Shown one piece after another: positions 16,811 through 25,296 of a stretch of DNA of 36,084 nucleotides. Numbering within the stretch: the stretch's first letter is position 1; each line of letters starts with the position of its first letter. The notes beneath the pieces were generated by a model that saw only the letters and a program-made list of their open reading frames with translations, was not told the origin of the DNA and did no database searches. A program made the position numbers and the translations under genes. This DNA is from Flavobacterium restrictum (GTDB lineage Bacteria; Bacteroidota; Bacteroidia; Flavobacteriales; Flavobacteriaceae), in the NCBI RefSeq assembly GCF_007097245.1, contig NZ_VJZT01000019.1, positions 1 through 36,084 on the forward strand. The letters are read 5' to 3'.

Positions 16811-17056
16811 TAAGTCGAAAGTTTTAATGTCGTAAAGTCAAAAGAAGCAATTATTATCAATAATAACTCAAAATCAATCTATTACTCCATTTTGTCTGAT
16901 TTTTAAAACACGACATCATACGATGATTGTTAAGTAAGTCGAAAGTTTTAATGTCGTAAAGTCAAAAGAAGCAATTATTATCAATAATCACTCAAAATCA
17001 ATCTATTACTCCATTTTGTCTGATTTTTAAAACACGACATCATACGATGATTGTTA
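16811..17056. repeat. Tandem duplication of a 124-bp intergenic unit
   Basis: Two copies, 16811-16934 and 16935-17056, are almost identical; I see one internal difference (AATAATAACTC versus AATAATCACTC) plus the junction. Each unit holds inverted repeats: ATGTCGT near its start with ACGACAT near its end, TTATTATCAATAATAA-like and ATCATACGATGAT hairpins. No open frame of note runs through it. It fills most of the 458-base gap between murF and hemD, and the remaining 130 bases before the terminator show nothing recognisable. Confidence 0.9.
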
Positions 17057-17183
17057 CTTAATTGTTCAGGTGTTTTTACTAAAAAAAGTTGCACTATTTA
17101 TTTGTGCGCTTTTTATCATCAATAATCTACAATTTTTTCAGTTGTAACTTGAATCAAATGAAGTAGAAATATTTGTGAAATAG

Positions 17184-17231
17184 AACAAAAAAATCCAAAT
17201 TACAACAGTATTCGTTGTAATTTGGATTTTT
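17184..17231. terminator. Bidirectional terminator between murF and hemD
   Basis: AAAAATCCAAATTACAAC (17189-17206) and GTTGTAATTTGGATTTTT (17214-17231) form a perfect 18-bp stem with a 7-base loop, with A and T tracts at the two ends. It serves hemD on the minus strand and any read-through from murF. Confidence 0.9.
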
Positions 17232-17249
17232 ACTATTTCTGGGAAGGAC

Positions 17250-17999
17250 TTATTTTCCTTTATTTGCTTCTGTGATATATCTTTCCAAAGCCATTGTCAT
17301 TGAAGGAGTTTCAGGAGTTGGAGCGAGAATATCAATGCGCAATCCATGATCCAGAGCTTCTTTTTGAGTAGTACTACCAAAAACGGCTATTCGAGTGTTG
17401 TTTTGTTCAAAATCTGGAAAATTTTTATACAATGATTTTATACCAGTTGGACTGAAAAAAGCCAAAACATCATAATAGACATCCGCTAAATCAGACAAAT
17501 CACTCATTACTGTTTTATAAAAAGTTGCTGGAGTCCAGTCTACTTTTAAAGCATTCAACGTAATTGGAGCATCAGCATTCAATTGATCTGAAGCGGGTAG
17601 TAGGAATTTTTCGTCTTTGTATTTTTTAATCAATGGCGATAAATCAGCAAAATCTTTTGGACCTACATAAATTTTGCGTTTGCGGTAAACTACATATTTT
17701 TGTAAATAAAAAGCAATCGCTTCTGATTGACAAAAATATTTTAACCCTTCAGGAACTTTAAAACGCATTTCGTCTGCAACTCTAAAGAAATGATCTACGG
17801 CATTTCGGCTTGTTAAAATGATTGCGGTGTAGTTGTTAAGATCGATTTTTTGTAATCGAATCTCTTTGGCGCTAACTCCTTCTACATGAATAAAAGGTCT
17901 GAAATCAATTTTTACCTTATGCTTTAGTTGAAGCTCAAAGTATGGAGAATTTTCCACTTTAGGCTCTGGTTGTGACACCAAAATTGTTTTCACTTTCAT
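17250..17999 (-). CDS. hemD: Uroporphyrinogen-III synthase
   Basis: Cyclises hydroxymethylbilane to uroporphyrinogen III in haem synthesis. Family members are weakly conserved, but the 249 residues fit. The segment YTAIILTSRNAVDHFF (about 53-68) matches the N-terminal alpha/beta half, PASDQLNADAPI lies in the hinge region, and DVLAFFSPTGIKSL with RIAVFGSTTQKEAL forms the second half before the last helix APTPETPSMTMAL. No signal peptide or membrane segment is seen. It starts 13 bases after the DUF4271 gene and so shares its transcript; I recall this pairing from other Flavobacteria. Other haem genes are not nearby. Confidence 0.87.
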   Translation of the reverse strand: MKVKTILVSQPEPKVENSPYFELQLKHKVKIDFRPFIHVEGVSAKEIRLQKIDLNNYTAIILTSRNAVDHFFRVADEMRFKVPEGLKYFCQSEAIAFYLQKYVVYRKRKIYVGPKDFADLSPLIKKYKDEKFLLPASDQLNADAPITLNALKVDWTPATFYKTVMSDLSDLADVYYDVLAFFSPTGIKSLYKNFPDFEQNNTRIAVFGSTTQKEALDHGLRIDILAPTPETPSMTMALERYITEANKGK

Positions 18000-18012
18000 A
18001 TAATGACATTTT

Positions 18013-18684
18013 CTAAGTATTCCTTTTTGTAAACCAATAATACAAAAAATAATAGGGGGCTATTTCAAGAGTGCAAAGATATAAAATAAAATAAAACAAC
18101 TTACTTAATATTAAATTTTGATAGTTTTTTATTGCAATCAAATAAGTTAGCACGTTTACAGCTACCAGAAGACAAGTAATATAGAGTGGAAAATTAGCGG
18201 TTATAGTATCAAAATAAAAGAATATAATATCTACAGGTAAGATAATTAAGCCAATATAAGTTCGATACGTGACTTTCTTTAGATTAAATTGCTCTACAAA
18301 TTCCTCTATTCCAAAAGCGGTAGCTATTATTTTTTCGATTAAAAATTTAGCTAGAATAAAGAAAATAAGCAATGTAAAAAGCTGAATGAACAACATCCAA
18401 TCCGTTTTTGAAGCATAACCGGCATAACTCAATAACAATTGCACGAAAAATGTGAACGAAACTACTTGTACTAAAAATAAGGATACGGTAAAACTACTCA
18501 TCAAATGACTACTGTCTTTGTAGATTTTGGTATATTTATCGGAGTAGATTAATCGCAAAAAATCGCCAAATCTATTTTCCGAAATGGACTTGGTAATTGC
18601 GATAACGGCAAAGGATACGACAAACAAAACGGTTGCCCAGTCTTTGTTCTCTGTTATTCTCAAATGAAGTACGTTTTCAATCAT
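18013..18684 (-). CDS. DUF4271 integral membrane protein
   Basis: A 223-residue hydrophobic protein with about six membrane-spanning helices; the clearest are VLFVVSFAVIAI, FTVSLFLVQVVSFTFFVQLL, LFIQLFTLLIFFILAKFLI, TYIGLIILPVDIIFFYF and LYITCLLVAVNVLTYLIAI. The length, layout and position directly before hemD match the DUF4271 family of Bacteroidetes. The function is unknown. It is the first gene of the unit, and about 105 bases separate it from the divergent sugar transferase. Confidence 0.8.
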   Translation of the reverse strand: MIENVLHLRITENKDWATVLFVVSFAVIAITKSISENRFGDFLRLIYSDKYTKIYKDSSHLMSSFTVSLFLVQVVSFTFFVQLLLSYAGYASKTDWMLFIQLFTLLIFFILAKFLIEKIIATAFGIEEFVEQFNLKKVTYRTYIGLIILPVDIIFFYFDTITANFPLYITCLLVAVNVLTYLIAIKNYQNLILSKLFYFILYLCTLEIAPYYFLYYWFTKRNT

Positions 18685-18789
18685 AGTTCACAAAATTACT
18701 AATTTTTTATATCAATCTTTTTATTATAAATTTATTATGAATCAAATGGCATAAAAAGTTTACTTTTGCGTTGAAATTACTCAAAAAAT

Positions 18790-19515
18790 ATGAATGATTG
18801 TATTGTTATAATTCCTACCTATAACGAGATTGAGAACATCGAAAGCATTATTAGAGCAGTGCTATCACAACACAAGCTTTTTCATGTCCTTATTATTGAC
18901 GACAATTCACCGGATCATACTGCTGATAAAGTCAAAGTGCTTCAATCTGAATTTAAAGGTAGATTATTTTTAGAACAAAGAGCCAAGAAATCAGGTTTAG
19001 GGACGGCGTATGTTCATGGTTTTAAGTGGGCTTTGTCACATAAATACGAATTTATTTTCGAGATGGATGCTGATTTTTCGCACAACCCAAATGATTTGGA
19101 AAAACTGTATGATGCCTGCCATTTTGGAGGAGCACATCTAGCTATTGGCTCTCGATATGTTACGGGAGTAAATGTGGTTAACTGGCCTTTAAGTCGAGTT
19201 TTGATGTCGTATTTTGCCTCGGTTTATGTCAGGATTATTACGGGGATGAAAATCCACGACGCCACAGCGGGATTTGTGTGTTACAAAAGACAAGTATTAG
19301 AAAAAATAAATTTAGATAAGATCAAATTTGTAGGTTACGCTTTTCAGATAGAAATGAAATACCGAACCTATTGCAGTAAATTTGCCATTACCGAAGTGCC
19401 TATTATTTTTACCGATAGAACCAAAGGGGTTTCTAAAATGAGCAATTCGATTATTATAGAAGCCGTTTTTGGAGTAATAGCACTTCGATTAAGAAAATTA
19501 ATCAACACCTTGTAA
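18790..19515 (+). CDS. Polyprenol monophosphate mannose/glycosyl synthase (GT2)
   Basis: Family 2 glycosyltransferase that loads a sugar from a nucleotide donor onto polyprenyl phosphate at the inner membrane face. The GT-A fold begins IVIIPTYNEIENI, with DDNSPDHTAD (about 37-46) and the metal-binding DADFSHNP (about 93-100). The segments IGSRYVTG and FVGYAFQIEMKYR are characteristic of dolichol-phosphate mannose synthase (Ppm1/DPM1) relatives. At 241 residues it has only the catalytic domain and no C-terminal membrane anchors. The donor sugar cannot be read from sequence. A TACTTTTG box (18761-18768) lies 21 bases upstream. It starts a three-gene unit; pyrC follows after 10 bases. Confidence 0.88.
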   Translation: MNDCIVIIPTYNEIENIESIIRAVLSQHKLFHVLIIDDNSPDHTADKVKVLQSEFKGRLFLEQRAKKSGLGTAYVHGFKWALSHKYEFIFEMDADFSHNPNDLEKLYDACHFGGAHLAIGSRYVTGVNVVNWPLSRVLMSYFASVYVRIITGMKIHDATAGFVCYKRQVLEKINLDKIKFVGYAFQIEMKYRTYCSKFAITEVPIIFTDRTKGVSKMSNSIIIEAVFGVIALRLRKLINTL

Positions 19516-19525
19516 GAAAGATAAA

Positions 19526-20866
19526 ATGAATAGGATTTTAATTAAGAATGCCAAGATTGTAAATGAAGGAGTAATTTTTGAAGGAGATGTATTAATTGAA
19601 GAGGACATTATTGTTGAAATTTCAGAGAGTATTAGTGCCAAATCTTCGAATTGTAAAATTATTGATGCCGAGGGGAATTATCTAATCCCAGGCGCAATAG
19701 ACGATCAAGTGCATTTTAGAGAACCCGGATTAACGCATAAAGGCGATATTGAATCAGAGTCAAGAGCTTCCGTTGCTGGAGGAATCACCTCTTTTATCGA
19801 GCAACCCAACACGATTCCGAATGCGGTTACCCAAGAAATATTGGAACAAAAATACCAAATTGCTGCGCAAAACTCCTATGCGAATTATTCGTTTATGATG
19901 GGAGCAACCAATGATAATTTAGACGAAATTCTTAAAACAAATCCAAAAAATGTTGCGGGAATAAAAATATTTTTAGGCTCCTCAACAGGAAACATGTTGG
20001 TCGACAACGAAGCCACTTTAGAAAAAATATTCTCTAGTACTCCTATGCTTATAGCCGTACATTGTGAGGATGAAGCGACCATAAAAAACAATTTAGAAAA
20101 ATACAAAGCCGAATATGGCGAGGACGTTCCAGTAACAGTTCATCACTTAATTAGAAGCGAAGAGGCGTGTTATATTTCGTCTTCGAAAGCAGTTGCTTTG
20201 GCCAAAAAAACAGGTGCAAGATTGCATATTTTTCATCTTTCGACTGCCAAAGAAATGGATTTGTTTACCAATAAAATTCCTTTGGAAGACAAGAAAATTA
20301 CTGCCGAAGTTTGCGTGCATCATTTATGGTTTACCAATGACGATTACGCCACCAAAGGCAATCTTATCAAATGGAATCCAGCGGTAAAAACTGCTAACGA
20401 CCGGAAAGTGCTCTGGGAAGCCTTGCTCGATGATCGCATTGACGTTATCGCTACGGATCATGCACCACACACCATCGACGAGAAAAAATTGCCGTATCTC
20501 TCTGCGCCATCTGGTGGCCCATTAGTACAACATGCGGTTGTGGCTATGTTTGAGGGTTTTCATAAAGGAAAAATTAGTGTTGAAAAAATAGTCGAAAAGA
20601 TGTGTCATAATCCCGCTAAAATTTTCAAAATCGAAAGGCGTGGTTTTATAAAAGTAGGGTATTATGCGGATTTAGTTATTGTAAATTCAGGATTGCCTTG
20701 GAGCGTAAAAAAAGAAAATATTTTAGCCAAATGTGGTTGGTCTCCTTTTGAAGGATTTACCTTTAAGTCGAGAATTACACATACTTTTGTAAACGGACAA
20801 TTGGTTTATACCGCTTTTAAAGTAAAAGAAATTCGAGCCGGAAAACGATTATTATTTGATAGATAG
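19526..20866 (+). CDS. pyrC: Dihydroorotase
   Basis: Zinc amidohydrolase that closes carbamoyl-aspartate to dihydroorotate, third step of pyrimidine synthesis. The amidohydrolase core is clear: IDDQVHFREPGLTHKGDIES (about 57-76), IKIFLGSSTGNM with the lysine that is usually carboxylated (about 147), metal-site histidines in HCEDEA and HIFHLST, and the catalytic aspartate in ATDHAPHT (near 311). The 446 residues fit the class I type. One point is unusual: the usual DxHxH metal motif here reads DDQVH, with Gln in place of the first His. I believe this is shared by Bacteroidetes homologues, so it is probably not a defect. It is tightly packed between the sugar transferase and the DUF4296 gene (6 bases). 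Allantoinase is a less likely reading. Confidence 0.9.
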   Translation: MNRILIKNAKIVNEGVIFEGDVLIEEDIIVEISESISAKSSNCKIIDAEGNYLIPGAIDDQVHFREPGLTHKGDIESESRASVAGGITSFIEQPNTIPNAVTQEILEQKYQIAAQNSYANYSFMMGATNDNLDEILKTNPKNVAGIKIFLGSSTGNMLVDNEATLEKIFSSTPMLIAVHCEDEATIKNNLEKYKAEYGEDVPVTVHHLIRSEEACYISSSKAVALAKKTGARLHIFHLSTAKEMDLFTNKIPLEDKKITAEVCVHHLWFTNDDYATKGNLIKWNPAVKTANDRKVLWEALLDDRIDVIATDHAPHTIDEKKLPYLSAPSGGPLVQHAVVAMFEGFHKGKISVEKIVEKMCHNPAKIFKIERRGFIKVGYYADLVIVNSGLPWSVKKENILAKCGWSPFEGFTFKSRITHTFVNGQLVYTAFKVKEIRAGKRLLFDR

Positions 20867-20872
20867 CATAAA

Positions 20873-21292
20873 ATGAAGCAACTTATAGTATTTTTTATTC
20901 TAGTTTTCTCGTTGTCAGGTTGTAAGGAGGAAGCTATTAAAAAACCAAAAGACCTTATCGAAAAAAAGGTCATGGTCGATATATTGTATGATTTATCCCT
21001 TCTAGAAGCTTCAAAATATCAAAATTTAGGAAAAATAGGGAATAAAAAAGTAAGTCCTAGTCAATTTATTTACAATAAATACAAAACAGATAGCATTCAA
21101 GTTCTCAAAAGCAACATGTATTACGCCTCAAATATCGAAGCATACAAAGCCATGTTTGATGAAATTGGCACTCGATTGAATGCTAAAAACAAAGAAATAG
21201 AAGCTGTGGTAAAAGCAAAAAGCAAAATCAAACAAGCAGCTTCAAAAAGAGCTTCGGATTCTATTAGTAGGCAAACAAAGCAAATTCGGTAG
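20873..21292 (+). CDS. DUF4296 lipoprotein
   Basis: A small (139-residue) probable lipoprotein. The signal peptide MKQLIVFFILVFSLSGC ends at a lipobox with Cys 17. The mature part is helical and charged: DLIEKKVMVDILYDLSLLEA, a Tyr/Lys-rich middle (FIYNKYKTDSIQV) and a Lys/Ala-rich coiled tail. That pattern is the DUF4296 family of Bacteroidetes; no function is known. It is third in the operon with the sugar transferase and pyrC, and its stop is 7 bases from the stop of the convergent reductase gene. Confidence 0.82.
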   Translation: MKQLIVFFILVFSLSGCKEEAIKKPKDLIEKKVMVDILYDLSLLEASKYQNLGKIGNKKVSPSQFIYNKYKTDSIQVLKSNMYYASNIEAYKAMFDEIGTRLNAKNKEIEAVVKAKSKIKQAASKRASDSISRQTKQIR

Positions 21293-21299
21293 CAAAAAA

Positions 21300-22295
21300 C
21301 TACTTTTTCATATTGATTATTTCTTTTATATAGTCAGGGATGGCTTTGAAATTGGGATTGATAACGCTTTTTATCTTTTGATTGGAATACAACTCTTTTG
21401 AGTAGGATGCTTTTGCAGTAGCTCGTGTTAATTTTCTCTTTTGTTGAAAAACCACCGACAATAACCAATCGATGCGACAGAAAATTTCCATCATAAACGG
21501 ACTCGCCTCATTGGTTGGTCTTTTTACTTGATACGCATCGGCGATGGAATTTAAAATGTCACGAAAAACATAATTATCGGCTATTAAAGTGAATCTTTCG
21601 TTGCTGATTTCACTTTTCATTAATTGAAATAAAATCCTAACAACATCCGTAACCGCAACAAAACCGGTGTTTCCTGATGTATAAAACGAAAGTCCATTTT
21701 TTATTTTTGTAAAAAGTAAACCACTTCCCTGTTCCCAAAATCCGGGGCCAAGTATCACGCCAGGATTAACAACAAGGACTTGTAAACCCTCTTGTTGCCC
21801 GCGCCAAATTTCCATTTCGGCACCATATTTAGAAATGGCATAATCGCTATGCAGTTTTTCGGGATTCCATTCTGTTTCTTCTGTTATTTCTTTTTCGTAC
21901 GTTGCTTTGTCGCCAAGTGCAGCGATTGAACTCACATAACACAGTTTTTTAACCCCATTTGCAAGACAAAAATTGACAATATTTGCCGTTCCTTCGATGT
22001 TGATTTTTCTAATTGCGTCTTCCTCTTTTGGATCAAATGAAATCAAGGCCGCACAATGATAGACATGAGTTATGCCAAGAAAGGCTTTTTCCAAAGTTGG
22101 AATATCAGTAATATCAGCGGGTAACCATTCGACAGCAGCGAACAAAGCTGTTTTTTGATACAAATCAAATAGAGATTTGGTTTTTTGGATGCTTTCAAGA
22201 TTTCGATAAATGGCACGAACTTGTTTTTCATTTTCTACCAAATGAAGTAGTAAATGCGCACCAACCAATCCTGTTCCTCCTGTAACTAATACCAT
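21300..22295 (-). CDS. NAD(P)-dependent epimerase/dehydratase-like reductase
   Basis: Extended short-chain dehydrogenase. The Rossmann nucleotide loop is VTGGTGLVGAHLL (about 4-16), the ADITDIP segment follows, the active-site motif is YAISKYGAE (YxxxK near 151-155), and VVNPGVILGPG closes the cofactor region. At 331 residues it resembles dihydroflavonol reductase/3-beta-HSD-like members rather than sugar-nucleotide epimerases, but the substrate cannot be told from sequence. It lies alone on the minus strand, convergent with the pyrC unit and divergent from tyrS with about 115 bases between the starts. Confidence 0.85.
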   Translation of the reverse strand: MVLVTGGTGLVGAHLLLHLVENEKQVRAIYRNLESIQKTKSLFDLYQKTALFAAVEWLPADITDIPTLEKAFLGITHVYHCAALISFDPKEEDAIRKINIEGTANIVNFCLANGVKKLCYVSSIAALGDKATYEKEITEETEWNPEKLHSDYAISKYGAEMEIWRGQQEGLQVLVVNPGVILGPGFWEQGSGLLFTKIKNGLSFYTSGNTGFVAVTDVVRILFQLMKSEISNERFTLIADNYVFRDILNSIADAYQVKRPTNEASPFMMEIFCRIDWLLSVVFQQKRKLTRATAKASYSKELYSNQKIKSVINPNFKAIPDYIKEIINMKK

Positions 22296-22410
22296 GTGGC
22301 TAATTTACGAATTACCAATTAGGAATTGCGATTTTTTTTGGATTAACGGACTAAAGAAATAACCGATTCAACATTAAATTTTATCTTTGCCAAAATTAGA
22401 TACTTTAAGA

Positions 22411-23709
22411 ATGAAAAATATTATTTCCGAATTGCAATGGCGTGGCTTGGTTCATGACATCATGCCAGGAACCGAAGAGCAATTACTCAAAGAAATGACA
22501 ACGACCTACATTGGGTTTGACCCCACGTCAGATTCGTTGCATATTGGGAGTTTAGTTCCTATTATTTTGTTGGTGCATTTAAAAAACTTTGGCCACAAAC
22601 CCATCGCATTAGTAGGTGGCGCAACAGGAATGATAGGTGATCCATCAGGCAAATCAGACGAGCGAAATTTATTGGACGAAGCTACTTTGAATCATAATGT
22701 AGAGGGTATAAAAAGTGTTCTCTCTCGCTTTTTAGACTTTAATGCTACTGATAACAATGCGGCAGTATTGGTGAATAATTACGATTGGATGAAGGAGTTG
22801 TCCTTTATCAATTTTGCGCGTGATGTGGGCAAAAGAATCACCGTAAACTATATGATGGCAAAGGATTCGGTCAAAAAACGTTTGGCTGGCGAAGGCGAAG
22901 GAATGTCCTTTACCGAGTTCACATACCAATTAATTCAAGGCTACGATTTTTATCATTTGCACAAAGAATACAACTGTTTGCTACAAATGGGCGGTAGTGA
23001 TCAATGGGGAAATATCACTACAGGAACCGAGTTGGTTCGTAGAATGAATGTGGGAGAAGAGGCCAAAGCGTATGCAATGACGTGTCCTTTGATTACAAAA
23101 GCGGATGGTTCTAAATTCGGAAAATCCGAAGGTGGTAACGTTTGGCTAACCGCCGATAAAACTTCGGTGTACACTTTTTATCAATTTTGGTTGAACACCA
23201 CGGATGTTGATGCCGAAAAATATATTAAAATCTTTACTTTTCTGGACAAAGAAACCATTGAAGCATTGATAGAAGAGCATCAAAAAGCACCACATTTAAG
23301 GGTTTTACAACGAAAATTAGCCGAAGAACTTACGATTTTTGTTCACTCGGCAGCCGAATTAGAAAAAGCCATAAAAGCATCGAACATCCTTTTTGGAAAT
23401 GCCACAGCAGCCGATTTAAAGCAACTAGACGAAACTACTTTTCTAGAAGTTTTTAATGGTGTTCCACAAGCCGAAATTCAAAAAGACACTCTCGAGGCAG
23501 GAATAGATATCATTACCGTTTTGAACGAGAAAACTGGTTTTTTCAAATCAAATGGGGAAGCAAGACGTGCCTTAACTGCTAATTCTATATCGGTAAATAA
23601 AGAAAAAGTAACGGAGAGTTTTGTCCTTTCGGCAAATGAGTTAATTAACAATCAGTTTGTATTGTTGCAAAGCGGGAAGAAAAATTATTTTGTGATTCGA
23701 GTTAAATAA
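22411..23709 (+). CDS. tyrS: Tyrosyl-tRNA synthetase
   Basis: Charges tRNA-Tyr with tyrosine. It is a class I synthetase with HIGS (in DSLHIGSLVPI) and KFGKS (in GSKFGKSEGGN) as the two ATP motifs, YIGFDPTSDS at the tyrosine pocket, and LLQMGGSDQWGNIT in the connective part. The C-terminal 80 residues form the S4-like RNA-binding domain (KSNGEARRALTANSISVN). I chose the ATG at 22411 (MKNIISELQWRG, 432 residues). The longer frame begins at a TTG at 22387, inside a TATCTTTG box (22382-22389) that looks like the promoter -7 element. Confidence 0.96.
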   Translation: MKNIISELQWRGLVHDIMPGTEEQLLKEMTTTYIGFDPTSDSLHIGSLVPIILLVHLKNFGHKPIALVGGATGMIGDPSGKSDERNLLDEATLNHNVEGIKSVLSRFLDFNATDNNAAVLVNNYDWMKELSFINFARDVGKRITVNYMMAKDSVKKRLAGEGEGMSFTEFTYQLIQGYDFYHLHKEYNCLLQMGGSDQWGNITTGTELVRRMNVGEEAKAYAMTCPLITKADGSKFGKSEGGNVWLTADKTSVYTFYQFWLNTTDVDAEKYIKIFTFLDKETIEALIEEHQKAPHLRVLQRKLAEELTIFVHSAAELEKAIKASNILFGNATAADLKQLDETTFLEVFNGVPQAEIQKDTLEAGIDIITVLNEKTGFFKSNGEARRALTANSISVNKEKVTESFVLSANELINNQFVLLQSGKKNYFVIRVK

Positions 23710-23737
23710 ATTTATAACTTTACTTGAAATAAAAACT

Positions 23738-23944
23738 ATGGAAACTCAATTTTTGACTGACGAAAAAGGAAATAGGACAGCTGTTTTGTTGCCCATAAAA
23801 AAATACAACAAATTACTCGAAAAATTGGAAGATTTAGAAGATGTTCGCCTTTATGATGAAGCCAAAAGAGAGGATGACGGGTATCGAATAGCTATAGATG
23901 AAGCATTTAAAATTATTGAAGAAAAGCGAAAAACAGCAAAATAA
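23738..23944 (+). CDS. Probable antitoxin of a RelE-type toxin-antitoxin pair
   Basis: A 68-residue, strongly charged protein beginning METQFLTDEKGNRTAVLLPI, followed by a helix KKYNKLLEKLEDLEDVRLYDEAK. The short N-terminal beta-rich DNA-binding part and acidic helical tail suit a Phd/YefM-like antitoxin, which would cover the toxin and repress its own operon. Its stop codon overlaps the start of the toxin gene (TAATG), the usual coupling. It begins 28 bases after tyrS and may partly share its transcript. The antitoxin assignment relies on the partner. Confidence 0.8.
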   Translation: METQFLTDEKGNRTAVLLPIKKYNKLLEKLEDLEDVRLYDEAKREDDGYRIAIDEAFKIIEEKRKTAK

Positions 23945-24198
23945 TGGTTTACACTATTGAATTTAGAACTAAAGTGTTAAAAGCTTTAATCAAAATTAAT
24001 GAGCCTTATTATTCCGCAATCAAAAAACAAATTTATAGTTTAGCAGAAAACCCTCGACCGCAAGGTTATAGAAAACTTAAAGGTAGAAAAGGATATAGAA
24101 TTCGTGTTGGAGATTACAGAGTTATCTATGAAATTTTTGATGAAATACTACTAATTGATGTTGTTGATTTAGGTCATAGAAAAGAGATTTATGAATAG
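23944..24198 (+). CDS. RelE/ParE-superfamily toxin
   Basis: An 84-residue basic protein of the RelE/ParE fold. It starts VYTIEFRTKVLKALIKI and has the central GYRKLKGRKGYRIRVGDYRVIYEI pattern, which contains the LKG..GYRIRVGDYRVIY signature of the family; it closes with DVVDLGHRKEIY. RelE members cut mRNA in the ribosome and ParE members block gyrase; the HRKEIY ending favours a RelE-like ribonuclease, but this is not certain. Its stop codon touches the stop codon of the convergent LuxE-domain gene with no spacer. Confidence 0.9.
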   Translation: MVYTIEFRTKVLKALIKINEPYYSAIKKQIYSLAENPRPQGYRKLKGRKGYRIRVGDYRVIYEIFDEILLIDVVDLGHRKEIYE

Positions 24199-25179
24199 CT
24201 AAACAACCATCAAGTTACACCCACGAATATCACTTGTGTCAAAACGTCCCAATACTTCAAATGTGGTATTGGGATATTTTTTGCCCAAGTCTTGTGTGGC
24301 GATAAAGGAACAGGAATTGATATTGGCCAAATCAATCACATTAATACCGCCCGTTTTTCCTTCTTTTACATAAGCCAAAGCATCTTGCGTATCGCGAATG
24401 TGTACTTGCATCCAGCTAGGACATTCAAAAATACCGTCCCCCAATGAGTAGGCTTGTGAAAGCAACTCGGTCATGCCGTATTCCGAGTGAATGCTTGAAA
24501 CACCAAAACCAGCACACAGTTGCTCGTGTAATTCCTCCCGAATCATTTCTTTGCGTTTGCCTTTCATACCACCTGTCTCCATGATAATGGTGTTTTGCAA
24601 TTGCAATTTTTCCTTTTCGATTAAATCCAATAACGCATACGTAACCCCAATCAAAATCACATTTTGGCCCGAAGCGTCTAAAGGAATCAATTTTTTGATC
24701 AATTCTTCGTGGTCGTGCAAGTAAAAACCACTTTCGGGATGATTAGAGGATTGAATCAAATCTTCGACCATATAAATTAAGGAAGAACCTTCTCTTTCTA
24801 GATACGAAGGGAGTAATGCCAGCACAACATAATCCTGAATGCCGCCATAAAATTGCGAAAATCCTGATCGATAGCTTTCCTCATACAAAGTGCGGTCAGT
24901 AACTAGATGTTTACTGATAAACACTCCAGTGGTACCGCTACTGGTAAAGGTTTCTTGAATGGGATTGCTATTTGAAACTACAGCGTGCGTTTTGAAAAAC
25001 TGAATGGGCAAAAAAGGTATCTCTCGAATCGATTTTACTTTTTGAACGTCGGTTTTTAATAAATTACAAAATTCATGGTATGGAATATTGTTTTCGTATT
25101 GAAACCGAAAGACTTTCAAGGCTATTTTTTCAAATTGCTTTTGGTTCGAAATGGTAAATATATCGCTGGCTGTAATCAA
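24199..25179 (-). CDS. LuxE-domain acyl-protein synthetase
   Basis: A 326-residue adenylate-forming enzyme of the acyl-protein synthetase (LuxE) family. The ATP loop is TFTSSGTTGVFISKH (about 78-92). IMETGGMKGKRKEM (about 200) and SEYGMTELLSQAY (about 235) are family motifs, and the end LGRFDTSDIRGCNLMVV matches the hinge region of the ANL superfamily. No luxCDAB genes are nearby, so bioluminescence is not implied; the natural acyl acceptor is unknown. It is a single gene in Flavobacteria as far as I recall, and here it stands alone on the minus strand. Confidence 0.87.
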   Translation of the reverse strand: MITASDIFTISNQKQFEKIALKVFRFQYENNIPYHEFCNLLKTDVQKVKSIREIPFLPIQFFKTHAVVSNSNPIQETFTSSGTTGVFISKHLVTDRTLYEESYRSGFSQFYGGIQDYVVLALLPSYLEREGSSLIYMVEDLIQSSNHPESGFYLHDHEELIKKLIPLDASGQNVILIGVTYALLDLIEKEKLQLQNTIIMETGGMKGKRKEMIREELHEQLCAGFGVSSIHSEYGMTELLSQAYSLGDGIFECPSWMQVHIRDTQDALAYVKEGKTGGINVIDLANINSCSFIATQDLGKKYPNTTFEVLGRFDTSDIRGCNLMVV

Positions 25180-25245
25180 GTTTTTTTGGCAAAGGTATCA
25201 ATAAATACATTTTTGCGATTTAGAATCGGAAGAATTATTTTTTGA

Positions 25246-25278
25246 ACAAAAAAAAGCTCCAATCAATGTTGGAGCTTT
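25246..25278 (-). terminator. Terminator of the small sorting-domain gene
   Basis: TTGGAGCTTT and AAAGCTCCAA (25269-25278 and 25253-25262) around six bases; in minus-strand transcription the U run from the A tract at 25246-25255 follows. It lies about 20 bases after the stop codon. Confidence 0.85.
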
Positions 25279-25296
25279 CGGTATGTGAATTGTTAA

